Source of the DNA: Sphingomonas sp. ERG5
Lineage (GTDB): Bacteria > Pseudomonadota > Alphaproteobacteria > Sphingomonadales > Sphingomonadaceae
Direction: 5' to 3'
Assembly (NCBI RefSeq): GCF_000803065.1
Contig: NZ_JSXI01000026.1
Span: forward strand, 62,001 to 126,000
DNA length: 64,000 nucleotides
The position numbers and the translations under genes are program-made. Shown here piece after piece: positions 49,864 to 59,197 of this stretch (position 1 is its first letter; every line of letters begins with the position of its first letter). A model generated the notes under the pieces. It made no database searches, was not told the DNA's origin, and saw only the letters and a program-made list of their open reading frames with translations.

Positions 49864-51375
49864 ATGCAGCGAAGCGTCGTCAATCTGATCGGGTCGGCCA
49901 GGGCGCTATTCTCGATCGTCGCGCTGCTGTTCCTCCTTCCCGCGAGCGCGGTGGCGAACCCGACGCTGAGCGTGTCGCAGCCTGGCGTCACCGTCGAGAC
50001 GGGGCGGCTGACCTCCGTGCTGCTCTCGGTCGATGCCATGCCGGCGAAGGCCTATCTCTATGTCGATGGCGACCCGGGGATCGCGTGGTCGCTCCGACCG
50101 GCAGCGCCTTCGCAGTGGGTCCTGCGCGTCGGGCCCAAAGCGACGCTGACGGCCGACGCAACGCTGACGATCCAGCTGCTCGACGCGGGGAACAAGCCCA
50201 TCGCGGTGACGCAGGTGAAGGTTACGCCCAAGGCGCTGCCCGCGCCTGACAGCGTAGCGGCCCTCACTCTGATGTTGGATGGCGGTGGGCTGGTTGAGGG
50301 TCTCAAGAGCCGCGCCTACCTAGTCGTCACCAACAAGAGCGAGCACGCAATCGCGCTCCGGCGCGTCGATCCGGTCGCCTCGGATGGCATCGTGGTCACC
50401 ATCGATGCGGCTTCCCCCCTGATCATGCCGCGGGAGACGGTGGTCCAGCCCATGACGATCGAGGTCGAGAGGGGACGGGTGCCAAGGACGGGCACGCATC
50501 AGCTGGCGGTCCGGGCGACGCTCACGACGGACCTCACGCCCGCGGAGGCGCGGCTTGCGCGCGGATCGATCGGGGCGCCCAGGTGGGAGGCGCGCGTCGT
50601 CGCCAGCAAGGAGGTGGAGCTGACTGTGCCCGGGCTCAGCGAGCTTCAGGGCATCCTGCAGATCCCGACGCTTCTGCTGTTGCCCGGATTGCTGGCGATG
50701 ATCGCCTTCACCGCCCTGCTCGATCTCGCGAAGCCCAGGCCGGTGGGAGAGAACCCGCTCAGCCGCCTGACGATCGCCCTCTCCCCAGGCGTCTGGGTCA
50801 TCATGATAATGGTCTCGGCGGTCATTGATGCAGCTTATGCGCTCTTGGCGGGTCGGGACATCCTATTCGGCTTCGGGCTTCGCGACCTGGCCACGCTCTG
50901 GTTTGCCTCCCTGATTGTCGGGGGGCTCGTTGGCTGGCGCGCCTACTGCGTGGAGATCGCACGTCAGCGCGCCGCCGCGGCGCCGCGCTTCGCAAACGGC
51001 ATCACGCCGTCGGTGTTCCTCCAGCAGATGGCGCGCGAAGGCGAGCCAATCAGGCGGCGAGCCCGGTTGCTCGGCGAGCAGCTTCTGTTCGATCTTGGAG
51101 CGGTGGATGCGGCCAACCAGCTGTGGGCTTGCGGCGTCATCGTCATGCGCCCCACGGCTACGGGGGGCAGTCAGGTTCTCGACGCCGTCCGGAGCGCCGC
51201 GGATGATGCAGCCCGCATCGTCGTCGTTGTCGGGCTGGTGCAGCAGGGTAAGCTGACTCTGGAGTGGCGGCCCTTCATCGTGGGCGCCGTTCGCGTCGCC
51301 GAGCCACAGATCGTCTCGACCGACCTCTTCGTCGACGTCCTGCGGGACGACACCATCCTGCAGGAGGGTGTCTGA
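49864..51375 (+). CDS. Exported/membrane protein with Ig-like periplasmic part, unknown function
   Basis: This 503-residue protein has a signal peptide (about 1-32, AVA). A beta-rich periplasmic region of about 240 residues follows, then about three membrane helices (near 262-285, 303-325 and 335-357), then a C-terminal part of about 145 residues that is probably cytoplasmic. I recognise no family. The ribosome site GGAGGGCACC supports the ATG at 49864. It is divergent from the DUF3800 row and 101 bp upstream of the next gene. Topology suggests it could link an envelope signal to a cytoplasmic partner. Confidence 0.7.
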   Translation: MQRSVVNLIGSARALFSIVALLFLLPASAVANPTLSVSQPGVTVETGRLTSVLLSVDAMPAKAYLYVDGDPGIAWSLRPAAPSQWVLRVGPKATLTADATLTIQLLDAGNKPIAVTQVKVTPKALPAPDSVAALTLMLDGGGLVEGLKSRAYLVVTNKSEHAIALRRVDPVASDGIVVTIDAASPLIMPRETVVQPMTIEVERGRVPRTGTHQLAVRATLTTDLTPAEARLARGSIGAPRWEARVVASKEVELTVPGLSELQGILQIPTLLLLPGLLAMIAFTALLDLAKPRPVGENPLSRLTIALSPGVWVIMIMVSAVIDAAYALLAGRDILFGFGLRDLATLWFASLIVGGLVGWRAYCVEIARQRAAAAPRFANGITPSVFLQQMAREGEPIRRRARLLGEQLLFDLGAVDAANQLWACGVIVMRPTATGGSQVLDAVRSAADDAARIVVVVGLVQQGKLTLEWRPFIVGAVRVAEPQIVSTDLFVDVLRDDTILQEGV

Positions 51376-51476
51376 TGAAGTGGACGACCCTGTGATCGCC
51401 CCCAAGCGCCCAGTCAGTGACCGGATTGGCTCTAAGTCGCCGCTTCTCTAACCCTCATCGCCGAAAGCCTCAAGCC

Positions 51477-52622
51477 ATGCCCGCGCAGATAACCTATGCC
51501 CGTCTCAACATCGTCTCGGGCGAGGCGTTCTTCGAGCAGTTCGAGACAGCGGCTTCCACAGTGCCGGAGGCGTTTTGGCTGCCCGGCGGATACGGGGATA
51601 TATTCCGCAAGTTGCGAGGTGGTCCCGGCTATCCGGGCTTCGCCATGCCTTGGCGCGACGGGCAGCGCAGCACCTTCTGGAAGGCCTATTGCCAACAGAC
51701 GCCGGTGAACCAGATTTCCACTGAGCTGGCCGCTCGGACGATGGTGCCGCTTCGCCTCGTCGCCGTCGACCGGCCGGGGGTGACGATAACAGATGGGGCC
51801 GAACGGCTGTTCTACGACGTGAACGCGTTTCCGCACGGGCTCGTCGTGTCCCTCACCATCCAGACGGGCGCCCTCCTCTCGCTCGACGAGTGGCGCGACC
51901 GCATGCGGGCGCTACAGGTCGAGCCGTGCTTTGCGCTCAAGCTGCCCGGCGTGGCGGAGGAGGCGGGGCTTCGCGCGCGGGACCTGCTCGAGAGGCTCGT
52001 GGCTTGGCACCGGGACCGGTATTTCGGTCCGATCGCCGTCACCAGTCAGTCCGAGACGCCATTCACGATCGCGACGGTCATACAGGGATCGGACGTTGAT
52101 CCCTCCGTGCCGCTCGCGTCCTCTCCCGACCTGCAGAGGACGCTCAACGCCATCGCGGCTCTGCCGGTCAACTGGCCGGCGGCCACCTTGCCTTCGCTCG
52201 ATGACGCGATCCTCCCCGCGAGCAGCATCAACGCGTCTCCGGGGGACGCTCTATATGCGACGCGTCGTGGACGGATACTCTGGCGGCCGGCGCTGTTCAC
52301 CTACCCCGCCAGTGCGAGCCACCGGCTCCACTCGCTCAGCTGCCTTGCACACAATCTGCTCGCCGCGTCGGTGCAGGCGGAGAGCCTGCGCCTGTTCGCG
52401 ATCCGCTACGCGGCCCTGTCGGCGGCGGCGCGCGATGTGATCCCGCCGCTTGTTCGTAACCGGGCCGCGAACCTAATCGGCCGTATGTGGCGGGGGGACC
52501 AGACATACCGCTCCGCCAGCGTGAAGCGCCAGATCGAGGACAGCGGCAGCCTAGCGCAGGTTAACGCCCTCCTCACGGCCGAACAGGTTCCGCCGATCGG
52601 TAAGGCCGGCGCGGCGGCGTGA
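51477..52622 (+). CDS. Hypothetical 381-residue soluble protein
   Basis: No signal peptide or membrane helix is visible, and I do not recognise a domain. The sequence is well-behaved coding DNA (few rare codons, strong third-position GC), and the C-terminus is basic and helical (RNRAANLIGRMWRGDQTYRS). The ATG at 51477 is chosen; an upstream GTG at 51417 is possible. It follows the membrane-protein gene on the same strand and probably forms a pair with it. Confidence 0.65.
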   Translation: MPAQITYARLNIVSGEAFFEQFETAASTVPEAFWLPGGYGDIFRKLRGGPGYPGFAMPWRDGQRSTFWKAYCQQTPVNQISTELAARTMVPLRLVAVDRPGVTITDGAERLFYDVNAFPHGLVVSLTIQTGALLSLDEWRDRMRALQVEPCFALKLPGVAEEAGLRARDLLERLVAWHRDRYFGPIAVTSQSETPFTIATVIQGSDVDPSVPLASSPDLQRTLNAIAALPVNWPAATLPSLDDAILPASSINASPGDALYATRRGRILWRPALFTYPASASHRLHSLSCLAHNLLAASVQAESLRLFAIRYAALSAAARDVIPPLVRNRAANLIGRMWRGDQTYRSASVKRQIEDSGSLAQVNALLTAEQVPPIGKAGAAA

Positions 52623-53260
52623 TACGGTCACGCCGGACTCGTTTGCAGCCGATTTAGGAGCGGTGCCTGACTCGGCAGTATGTGGGTCTTGGTACCGTCC
52701 GGCAAGAACCAGCGCGCCTCGTCTTCCTCTAAACGAATGTCCGCTTCGCCTTCCGGCGCCCCCGAAACCTGCCCATCCCCTAACGGCCCATTCTCCGCCG
52801 TTCAGCTACCGTAGGGGGCACCATCGTCAAGCGGAGAATGGCCAAAAAAGCGCCGTTTCGGGCGATCTCGTCAGAGACGTGCCCACCTTTCGTCCCACAC
52901 TTTTTTGCGGCTTCAGTGGCGTATGGCACGCCTTGAGCTGTAGATTGCGATCCGCGGCGCGGGATTCGCACGCCCAGCCGGTTCAGATTGTCCGCTTTGG
53001 CGATGTGCTTCACGACACTTTTGAGCGGCTACGTTCCGTGCTGCGCGCTGGACTTCAGTGACGCCGGTGAGTCTCGATTCCACAAGATCCTGAGCCTGAT
53101 CGCGCCCGATCCACTTACGCGGTGCACAAATTAGAACCGGACTCGATACTGTAGTGCGGAAACTGCCAGCGTAGCGTCTGGAGATAGGCATTAGGGCGGC
53201 CTCCAGAGAAAAAGTCGTTCGGCGCCCTGAATGGCCGCAGCACGGGCACCAACCCGACGC
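52623..53260. other. Long gap without a supportable gene
   Basis: Frames of up to about 130 codons exist on both strands but have no ribosome site, no domain and atypical composition. I see no tRNA or transposase. It separates the DUF3800 region from the methylase island and may hold degraded DNA. Confidence 0.3.
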
Positions 53261-53461
53261 CTAGCCGTGCTCAAACGCTGCGACGACGGCCAGAAGGGCA
53301 TGAAGAACAGCGAACAGGGCGCATTCCCGGGCTTCGCCATACTGATGGGTCTTGGAGTAAACGCGGGCCTTTTCAGCCAGGAACCCGGCCATCAGGCCGT
53401 AGGCAACGACGTGGGCATTGATCCAAGCCAGGGCATCGCTCAAATGGTGTAGATTGGTCAT
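53261..53461 (-). CDS. Small hydrophobic protein, unknown function
   Basis: This 66-residue ORF has two hydrophobic stretches (about 12-29 and 46-63) separated by a charged segment (KARVYSKTHQYGEARE). A good ribosome site, GAGGTGA, stands 5 bp before the ATG at 53461, which supports real translation. It is divergent from the helix-turn-helix gene at 53525 and shares an inverted repeat in the gap with it. No family is recognised. Confidence 0.55.
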   Translation of the reverse strand: MTNLHHLSDALAWINAHVVAYGLMAGFLAEKARVYSKTHQYGEARECALFAVLHALLAVVAAFEHG

Positions 53462-53463
53462 TG

Positions 53464-53483
53464 GTCACCTCAACTGTGGTGAC
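53464..53483. promoter_or_regulatory. Inverted repeat in the divergent gap before the methylase island
   Basis: Arms GTCACC (53464-53469) and GGTGAC (53478-53483) are separated by 8 bp. It overlaps the ribosome site of the small gene at 53261-53461 and lies 41 bp before the helix-turn-helix gene, a position suited to an operator. The arms resemble those of the repeat at 56711-56728. Confidence 0.4.
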
Positions 53484-53524
53484 ACCCTAAAAACACCTCT
53501 ACGCAGGAAGAGTCGGCGACCTCG

Positions 53525-54508
53525 ATGGAAAATGACGGAACACTTCGGAAAACCTCCGCACGTTATCCGAAGACCGACTCATTCCAGAAGCTGTTTGTCT
53601 GGCATTTCAATCGCGGCACGCGTCCTGACGGTTCTCCTTCTTCTGACGGGAGACCTTGGACGAGATCGGCCTTCGCTGATGCCGCCGGGGTGGACAGCGG
53701 GCGGGCCGTCGGCAATTGGATCAGCGGCAAGAGTCGGCCTCGCGACCTAGACCACCTGCTTAGGGCGTTTTTCGGCCAGGGGAACGCGGCTTACGATGAT
53801 TGGCGTAGCGACCTTCGGATCGCTTATCAGGACGATCACGCTCGCTACGATCAGCCATTACCAGGGAGCACAGAGCCTCTCCCGGCGCATCGCCTGAGAA
53901 TTCTCAGGCCGTACAACTTTGACGACCACGGCTTTATCTCGCAGAGCCACGTTGAACTGCGAGGCGCGAGGGACGGCGCGCGCCGGTCCCTTCACGCTCA
54001 GATCGACTTCTTTGAGCGTCTCTACGTAGAAGATGCCGGGACCAGGGTCGATTTCGGCGTGGCTCGGGCCGTGCTGAGCCTCAAAGCAATTTCTGGCATA
54101 CAGATAGTGCCCAATCCGGCGACGAAGGCCTCTGCCAAAGAGACGATCAGGTACGTGCAGAGGTTTCGCGACAGCGATTTCGGCGTCGTCATTCACCCAC
54201 GTCTGGACGCGGTCTCCCTGGGCGAAGGGGCCTTGCCCAGCGACGGCGACAACAATCGGCTTTGCGCGCTCGCCGATCTGCCCTTGGGCGCTTCGTCGCA
54301 GGATCTGCGGGCCAGCGTTCACATTCGTCTCAATGCAGAAGGCATAGAATTCTTCGGGGACGACACCGTCATCGCCGAACCGAAGATCGGCCAGATGCTG
54401 GCGGTGCTGAAGGCGGCCGCAGGCAAAAATCTCGTCAAAGATGAAGGCTTCATCGTCCATGAGCTCAGCATCGAGGACGAAGAGATTTTCCCGGTGGCGG
54501 TACAATGA
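53525..54508 (+). CDS. Helix-turn-helix-like protein, first gene of the methylase island
   Basis: This 327-residue protein has an N-terminal XRE-like helix-turn-helix signature (FADAAGVDSGRAVGNWISGK, about 49-68) of the kind that binds DNA. The remainder has no domain I recognise; strands and acidic patches dominate the last 100 residues. It overlaps the next gene by 4 bp (ATGA), so the two products are made together, and the pair probably functions as a unit. No nuclease or methylase motif is visible. Confidence 0.7.
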   Translation: MENDGTLRKTSARYPKTDSFQKLFVWHFNRGTRPDGSPSSDGRPWTRSAFADAAGVDSGRAVGNWISGKSRPRDLDHLLRAFFGQGNAAYDDWRSDLRIAYQDDHARYDQPLPGSTEPLPAHRLRILRPYNFDDHGFISQSHVELRGARDGARRSLHAQIDFFERLYVEDAGTRVDFGVARAVLSLKAISGIQIVPNPATKASAKETIRYVQRFRDSDFGVVIHPRLDAVSLGEGALPSDGDNNRLCALADLPLGASSQDLRASVHIRLNAEGIEFFGDDTVIAEPKIGQMLAVLKAAAGKNLVKDEGFIVHELSIEDEEIFPVAVQ

Positions 54509-56688
54509 TCGATTCGCGCGAGTCGCTCGGCGCCATCGCTGACCGAATGGCTCGGCGAGTGCGGGACGGCGATGCAAACTTCAAAGCTCTGGTCGAGATC
54601 GCCGACCTTGATCCAGCGAAGGATTTCGTGGGCGCAGACCTGACCGGTGTTGACTTCAAAAATGAAGACCTGTCCGGTTTTGACTTTCGTCGCGCTGACC
54701 TTAGCTACTCAGACTTTTCCGGCGCGAACCTGGCCGGCTGCCTGTTGACCGGAGCGTTGATGGTCGGAACCATCGGTATCCCGGAATATGCTGGAACGCT
54801 AGAGTACAAGGCAGATCGCCAGCCCGCGCCGTCGATCTTGGTTTTGTTTGCCGGGCGGCGCGCCGAGGAAATCTCACGAAGCATCGAGCCGCCTGACTGG
54901 AGCCCCGATCGCGGCGGCGCCGACTTGGGCTGGAGGTTCGTGGTCGCGCACGGAAAGGAAAGGCGCGATCGTCATCCCTTTGTTGGACTGATTCAGGTTG
55001 CCGCCGTCGGGGCAGATCTGCCCGGCACGGCTTTCGACGTCATCGTGGTGCTCGCCGACAGCGACTCCGACGTAGATGCTAGCCTTGACTGGATAAACGC
55101 CAAACTCGACAGCAAGATAAGACTTTTGGCGCCTGCTCCGCCACGAGATCGACCGTCTCGATTGCTGACAGATCAACCGGCGCGCGGGTTCAACGCGGTC
55201 ATTGATACCTCGATCGCGCGCTCGCCATTCTGGTCGGGCAACGTCTCAAGGGCACTCGATCGTCGAATCGCGGACACCGCCATCGGGGTCGCGACCGTCG
55301 TTTCATCCTCAGATGACATCGCCACGCGTCTGAGCCAGATGGAAGATCCGAGAACACCGGTGGTGACGCTTGCTTTTGGACCCGCCGCCATGGGCTCATC
55401 TCAGGCGCCCGTGCTTTCCCTCTCGTCCGAAGCGGTCGGCCTGGTCCGGGTTGATCAAGGTTTGCCCGATCTGTTTCACTTTCAACCGTACTGGATACGC
55501 CAGCGTCCGAAGGATGCGGAGCTGGGTCTTTTCCTTATTAGCAGTGATCTTCAGGCCAGCACGTCGAGCTTCCTGCACGCGGCCGCCGACCATGCACTTG
55601 CTCGGCGCAAGCTGGACCTGATCGATGGTAATGAGATCCCTGCTGATATTCTGGGGGAACTGGCCTTCAGCGGGCATTCGGCGGGGCTTCGCGCCTCAAC
55701 GGGCCGAGGACCGGCCACGGCCATTGTCGCTGAAACGCCCACGATGAAGCTGGTTCATAGCGCGGCCAAGGTCGGTTGGAGGGTCGCCCGCTACACCGAC
55801 GGACTTTTCATTGCCGAGACGTTGTCGCCTGACGCGCCTTCGTCTCCACGCCAGTTGCCCAACGAGCTGGTATTGCCCAAAGCCAGACGCCGGCCAGAAA
55901 ACCGGGGTCTGGTCACGCGCGGCGCCGACTCCCGTGACATCCTCGTTTTTAAAGAGGCGTTCGTTGACCGAATTCGTTCTGATGCTCCGGACCTGGCTCG
56001 GTCGATCCGACAATTTCGTCCTGCCTTCGCGCAGCCCGGCATCCTCGAATTCATGGTGCCCACGTATGAGGTCTCGCAATGGCTTGCTGACGATCACGAC
56101 AAGTCGATGCGCGCCGAGCTGGATAGCTTGCGCGCGGGAAAGCCACGCGTGCCCAAGCGGCCGGCGGATCTCCGGGTTGCCTGCGGCGAACCTGCACCGG
56201 ACGCCATGCGTTTCGCAATCGCCGACGGGCTGCTGCCGGTTCGCCTTGACCAGCTAGCCCGGCATGAGGTGCCGGCCCAATCGATGTTCATCATCGACGG
56301 TGACGCGGCGGTCCCTGCGCTCCTGCAATCGTCGGTTTTTGCTGTGTGGGCGCGCGCGACCGCGACCCGCTCGACAAGCTGGATGGCTGCCCGCTTTTCC
56401 GTGACCGGAACGTTCGAGACCTTTCCGATCGTCGGAGCGTTTGACGTCGCGAGCTTCGGCCCAGGGAACGTGCAACTGCGTCTGGTCGGTGACGAACGGC
56501 TATATGGCCTTGCTCGGGATTGGCTCGTCGAGATGGATAAGCAATGGGAGACTGGCCAGTTGGCCGAGAAACAGGGAGAAATCCGACGCCACCTGGACGA
56601 GGAGATCCTTGGCTTGTATCGCCTTTCGCCAGACGCTGATGATCTGCAAATCCTTGAGCGCCTTCTAGAGTTGAACGAGGGAGATTAA
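54505..56688 (+). CDS. Pentapeptide-repeat protein with MmeI-like target-recognition C-terminus
   Basis: This 727-residue protein starts with a short helix, then pentapeptide repeats (about 40-87: ADLTGVDF, FRRADLSYSDFSGANL). A central region of about 500 residues is unassigned. Residues 609-642 (VFAVWARATAT, then RFSVTGTFETFP) match the conserved core of target-recognition domains in MmeI/Eco57I-type enzymes, where Arg/Trp and the TFETFP-like stretch recur. The last 35 residues (RRHLDEEILGLY, then ILERLLELN) also match their C-terminal tail. Methylase motifs such as NPPY and nuclease motifs are absent. It may be a stand-alone specificity subunit for the neighbouring methylase or ATPase system. 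Confidence 0.65.
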   Translation: MIDSRESLGAIADRMARRVRDGDANFKALVEIADLDPAKDFVGADLTGVDFKNEDLSGFDFRRADLSYSDFSGANLAGCLLTGALMVGTIGIPEYAGTLEYKADRQPAPSILVLFAGRRAEEISRSIEPPDWSPDRGGADLGWRFVVAHGKERRDRHPFVGLIQVAAVGADLPGTAFDVIVVLADSDSDVDASLDWINAKLDSKIRLLAPAPPRDRPSRLLTDQPARGFNAVIDTSIARSPFWSGNVSRALDRRIADTAIGVATVVSSSDDIATRLSQMEDPRTPVVTLAFGPAAMGSSQAPVLSLSSEAVGLVRVDQGLPDLFHFQPYWIRQRPKDAELGLFLISSDLQASTSSFLHAAADHALARRKLDLIDGNEIPADILGELAFSGHSAGLRASTGRGPATAIVAETPTMKLVHSAAKVGWRVARYTDGLFIAETLSPDAPSSPRQLPNELVLPKARRRPENRGLVTRGADSRDILVFKEAFVDRIRSDAPDLARSIRQFRPAFAQPGILEFMVPTYEVSQWLADDHDKSMRAELDSLRAGKPRVPKRPADLRVACGEPAPDAMRFAIADGLLPVRLDQLARHEVPAQSMFIIDGDAAVPALLQSSVFAVWARATATRSTSWMAARFSVTGTFETFPIVGAFDVASFGPGNVQLRLVGDERLYGLARDWLVEMDKQWETGQLAEKQGEIRRHLDEEILGLYRLSPDADDLQILERLLELNEGD

Positions 56689-56710
56689 GCCAGGGGCCGC
56701 GCATCGACAT

Positions 56711-56728
56711 TGTGACCACAATGTCACA
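56711..56728. promoter_or_regulatory. Inverted repeat upstream of the methyltransferase
   Basis: Arms TGTGAC (56711-56716) and GTCACA (56723-56728) with a 6-bp spacer, 34 bp before the start at 56763. The methyltransferase has an N-terminal helix-turn-helix-like domain, so autoregulation through this site is plausible, as in other such methylases. Confidence 0.5.
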
Positions 56729-56762
56729 CCGTATGCGTGCCGCGCCTCGCTATCATTGTAGA

Positions 56763-59165
56763 ATGACCACGCCGACGAATCATGAACCGACACCTCCGGC
56801 CGCCGGTTCGCTAATGGCGCGCATTAGGGACACGATCGCGGAGCGCGGCGTGCCCGAAAGGACGGCCGCAGCGGAAATCGGCGTGGGTCTCGCGACCCTG
56901 CAGATCCATCTGGCCGGAGAGCACGTTCGAAGTGACTCGGCCCGCAAGTATGAAGACTGGCTGGCTGGTCGACGCGCTAGTTCGAACGTCTTTGTGCTGC
57001 AGAAACACGAAGTGGACGCAGAACCCGAAATCGATCGCGAAGACCCGCCTTCACCGCCCGCCAAGCCTCGCCTGGTGGTCGATATCTTCTCCGGCTGTGG
57101 CGGATTGAGCCTTGGCTTTGACCTTTTCGGCGGGGGAGAACACTACCGCACGATTCTTGCGCTCGATATCCAACCCGCTCCAATCGCCACGCTCAATCGC
57201 AATGCGGTGTTGATGGGGCATGGCGATCACCCAGTTGGCCGAACGACCGACCTCACCGAATTCATGAACGAGGCCGAGGTCCTGGCCCTCTATCTCCAGC
57301 ACGCAGGAGGAGCACTTGGAGACCCCAATCTGCTGGGTTCGCTAAAGCGCCTGCAAAGCGGGGCCTTTCCGGCTTTCCTCGACTCAATCGCGCGAGCCGA
57401 CCAGATCTTCCTCGAACAGCTGAATGAAGTGCGGGCGGGTGCCGCATGGCGCGATGCTTACGATCAGATCGATCAGCAGGCGCTGAGCCAGACGTCGGTG
57501 ATCAATTTTCACGATCAGCTGCGCCTGCCGCGCCCATCTTCCAAAGTGGCGACCATGCCACCGATCCTGTGGAGCGAGCATTCGGGCGACCTTGGAAAGG
57601 CCAGGACGCCGAAGCCCAGGATCGATATGGCGCGGCTGCAGCAGGCGCAGTGGGAATGGGACGAACAGGTCGCAAGCGTTTCTCTCAAGCAGGAAGCCAG
57701 GGGGCGGGGTCAGCTGAATGCTTCCGCGAGACGGGTGTCGGCCTTTGTCAGGTTCCTTGAGACGCCCGGCATGGAGGCCGTGCGGCAGGTCTGGCTTCGC
57801 TGGCGCGCCCGACGTCTGGTGCTTCGCTCTACGCTATTCGAAGACGAAATGTTCGGCGCAGGCCTGCGCGAGCTCTATCTGCAATCGGCAAAGGTTTCCG
57901 TCCTCGTCGGCGGCCCCCCTTGCCAGGGTTTCAGCCGGATCGGTCGAGGGAAGATCCGCAGCCTGCGCGACGCCCGCGTCCATGCGCACGGTAGCGCTGA
58001 GGCCGGCGATGCCCGGAACCTCCTGTTCCAGCAATATGTGATGGTGCTGGGAGCGTTGCGTCCTGACGTCTTCGTGTTTGAGAACGTCCAGCATTTCCAG
58101 TCGGTGGTGAAAGCTGACGGGGTCGAATTCCAGGCTACGGACGTCCTGGCCGAAGCCATCGCAAATATGTCGGATGGCGAGGCGAACTATCGCGTTTCGT
58201 CAGACGTGCTCGACGCTTCCAGATATGGCGTGCCACAGAACCGTCAGCGGTATTTCATGACCGGTGTGCTCGCGCGGGCCGACGTGGAGGCAGCGGGCAA
58301 GGACGCCCTCAGCTGTCTGGATCTGCGACGTGATCGTGAGGCGCCCCTGTCGCTGGCTCTTGCCGGCTTGCCGGCCCCGGCGGTTGCAGGAGGAACCGTA
58401 AAGAGCGGTTCCGCCATGTCGGAACGTGTACTTGTCGACGAGACCGCGCTGGGCGAACACCCCTTCGTCAAGTGGGTGCGTCAGCCGCGACCTGGAACCA
58501 CGAGTCCGCCGCTGTCCGTTGATGCACATGCCGCCAGGGCCCCTAGGGCAGACGACGCCGCGTTCTTCGCCCTGATGGGACCGGGAAAACGTTGGATGGA
58601 CTATCGGGCGGACGACTCCAAAACCATTGCTGAGCTGAGCGGCGTGATTCGGTCGCTCCTGGCCTTGTCGGAGCGTCACTATGATCAACTCGCGAAGGTG
58701 ACCACTGAGGCGGGCGAGCCCATGCGTGACCGAGAGGGACTGCGTAATCTTCAAAGCCGGATCAACGGATCCTTGCCGCTTCGTCTTCTTCTGGAGCAGG
58801 CTGGGGAAAAGCTTGGCGCGCCTCACCATCTTCTGGGCGAGGGTTATCTAGCAAAGCAGGAGGGTAATCACGGCGATTGGGTTTCGCGCATGGACGCATC
58901 CCGCCCGGCCAAGACGATGGTCAGCCATATGAACAAGGACACCTATGCCTATGTCCACCCTTCGGCGCCAAGAACCATTTCGGTGCGCGAAGCCGCCCGC
59001 ATCCAAAGCTTCCCGGACTGGTTCTCCTTCGGTGACGCGGCGCTGACGGATGCGTTCAAGATGATCGGCAACGCGGTGCCGCCCATGCTCAGTCACGCCA
59101 TCGCCGGTCGAGTGGCGCACGTACTCAGCCGACGTGAGGCCATCTGGAAGCGACGGAAGGCCTGA
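56763..59165 (+). CDS. DNA (cytosine-5) methyltransferase with N-terminal HTH and large insertion
   Basis: This 800-residue protein has a helix-turn-helix-like N-terminus (about 15-70), then the 5mC methylase: motif I VDIFSGCGGLS (about 106), motif IV GGPPCQGFS with catalytic Cys at about 387, motif VI FENV (about 440), motif VIII QNRQRYF, and motif X GNAVPPM near the C-terminus. The usual 60-80 residues between motifs I and IV are replaced by about 270, a large insertion of unknown role. It methylates cytosine in a fixed sequence. The Vsr gene follows 32 bp later, as expected for a methylase that creates T:G mismatches by deamination. Confidence 0.93.
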   Translation: MTTPTNHEPTPPAAGSLMARIRDTIAERGVPERTAAAEIGVGLATLQIHLAGEHVRSDSARKYEDWLAGRRASSNVFVLQKHEVDAEPEIDREDPPSPPAKPRLVVDIFSGCGGLSLGFDLFGGGEHYRTILALDIQPAPIATLNRNAVLMGHGDHPVGRTTDLTEFMNEAEVLALYLQHAGGALGDPNLLGSLKRLQSGAFPAFLDSIARADQIFLEQLNEVRAGAAWRDAYDQIDQQALSQTSVINFHDQLRLPRPSSKVATMPPILWSEHSGDLGKARTPKPRIDMARLQQAQWEWDEQVASVSLKQEARGRGQLNASARRVSAFVRFLETPGMEAVRQVWLRWRARRLVLRSTLFEDEMFGAGLRELYLQSAKVSVLVGGPPCQGFSRIGRGKIRSLRDARVHAHGSAEAGDARNLLFQQYVMVLGALRPDVFVFENVQHFQSVVKADGVEFQATDVLAEAIANMSDGEANYRVSSDVLDASRYGVPQNRQRYFMTGVLARADVEAAGKDALSCLDLRRDREAPLSLALAGLPAPAVAGGTVKSGSAMSERVLVDETALGEHPFVKWVRQPRPGTTSPPLSVDAHAARAPRADDAAFFALMGPGKRWMDYRADDSKTIAELSGVIRSLLALSERHYDQLAKVTTEAGEPMRDREGLRNLQSRINGSLPLRLLLEQAGEKLGAPHHLLGEGYLAKQEGNHGDWVSRMDASRPAKTMVSHMNKDTYAYVHPSAPRTISVREAARIQSFPDWFSFGDAALTDAFKMIGNAVPPMLSHAIAGRVAHVLSRREAIWKRRKA

Positions 59166-59197
59166 CAGGCCCGGCGAGGCAACCCGTAGAGGACGGC

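Noticed and set aside
52780-53013. 77-codon minus-strand frame in the long gap
   Set aside because: It has no ribosome site, no domain and no supporting neighbours.
56711-56728. CRP-like TGTGA/TCACA site
   Set aside because: The half-sites are 8 bp apart rather than 6, so it does not fit a CRP site; it is kept only as a generic inverted repeat.
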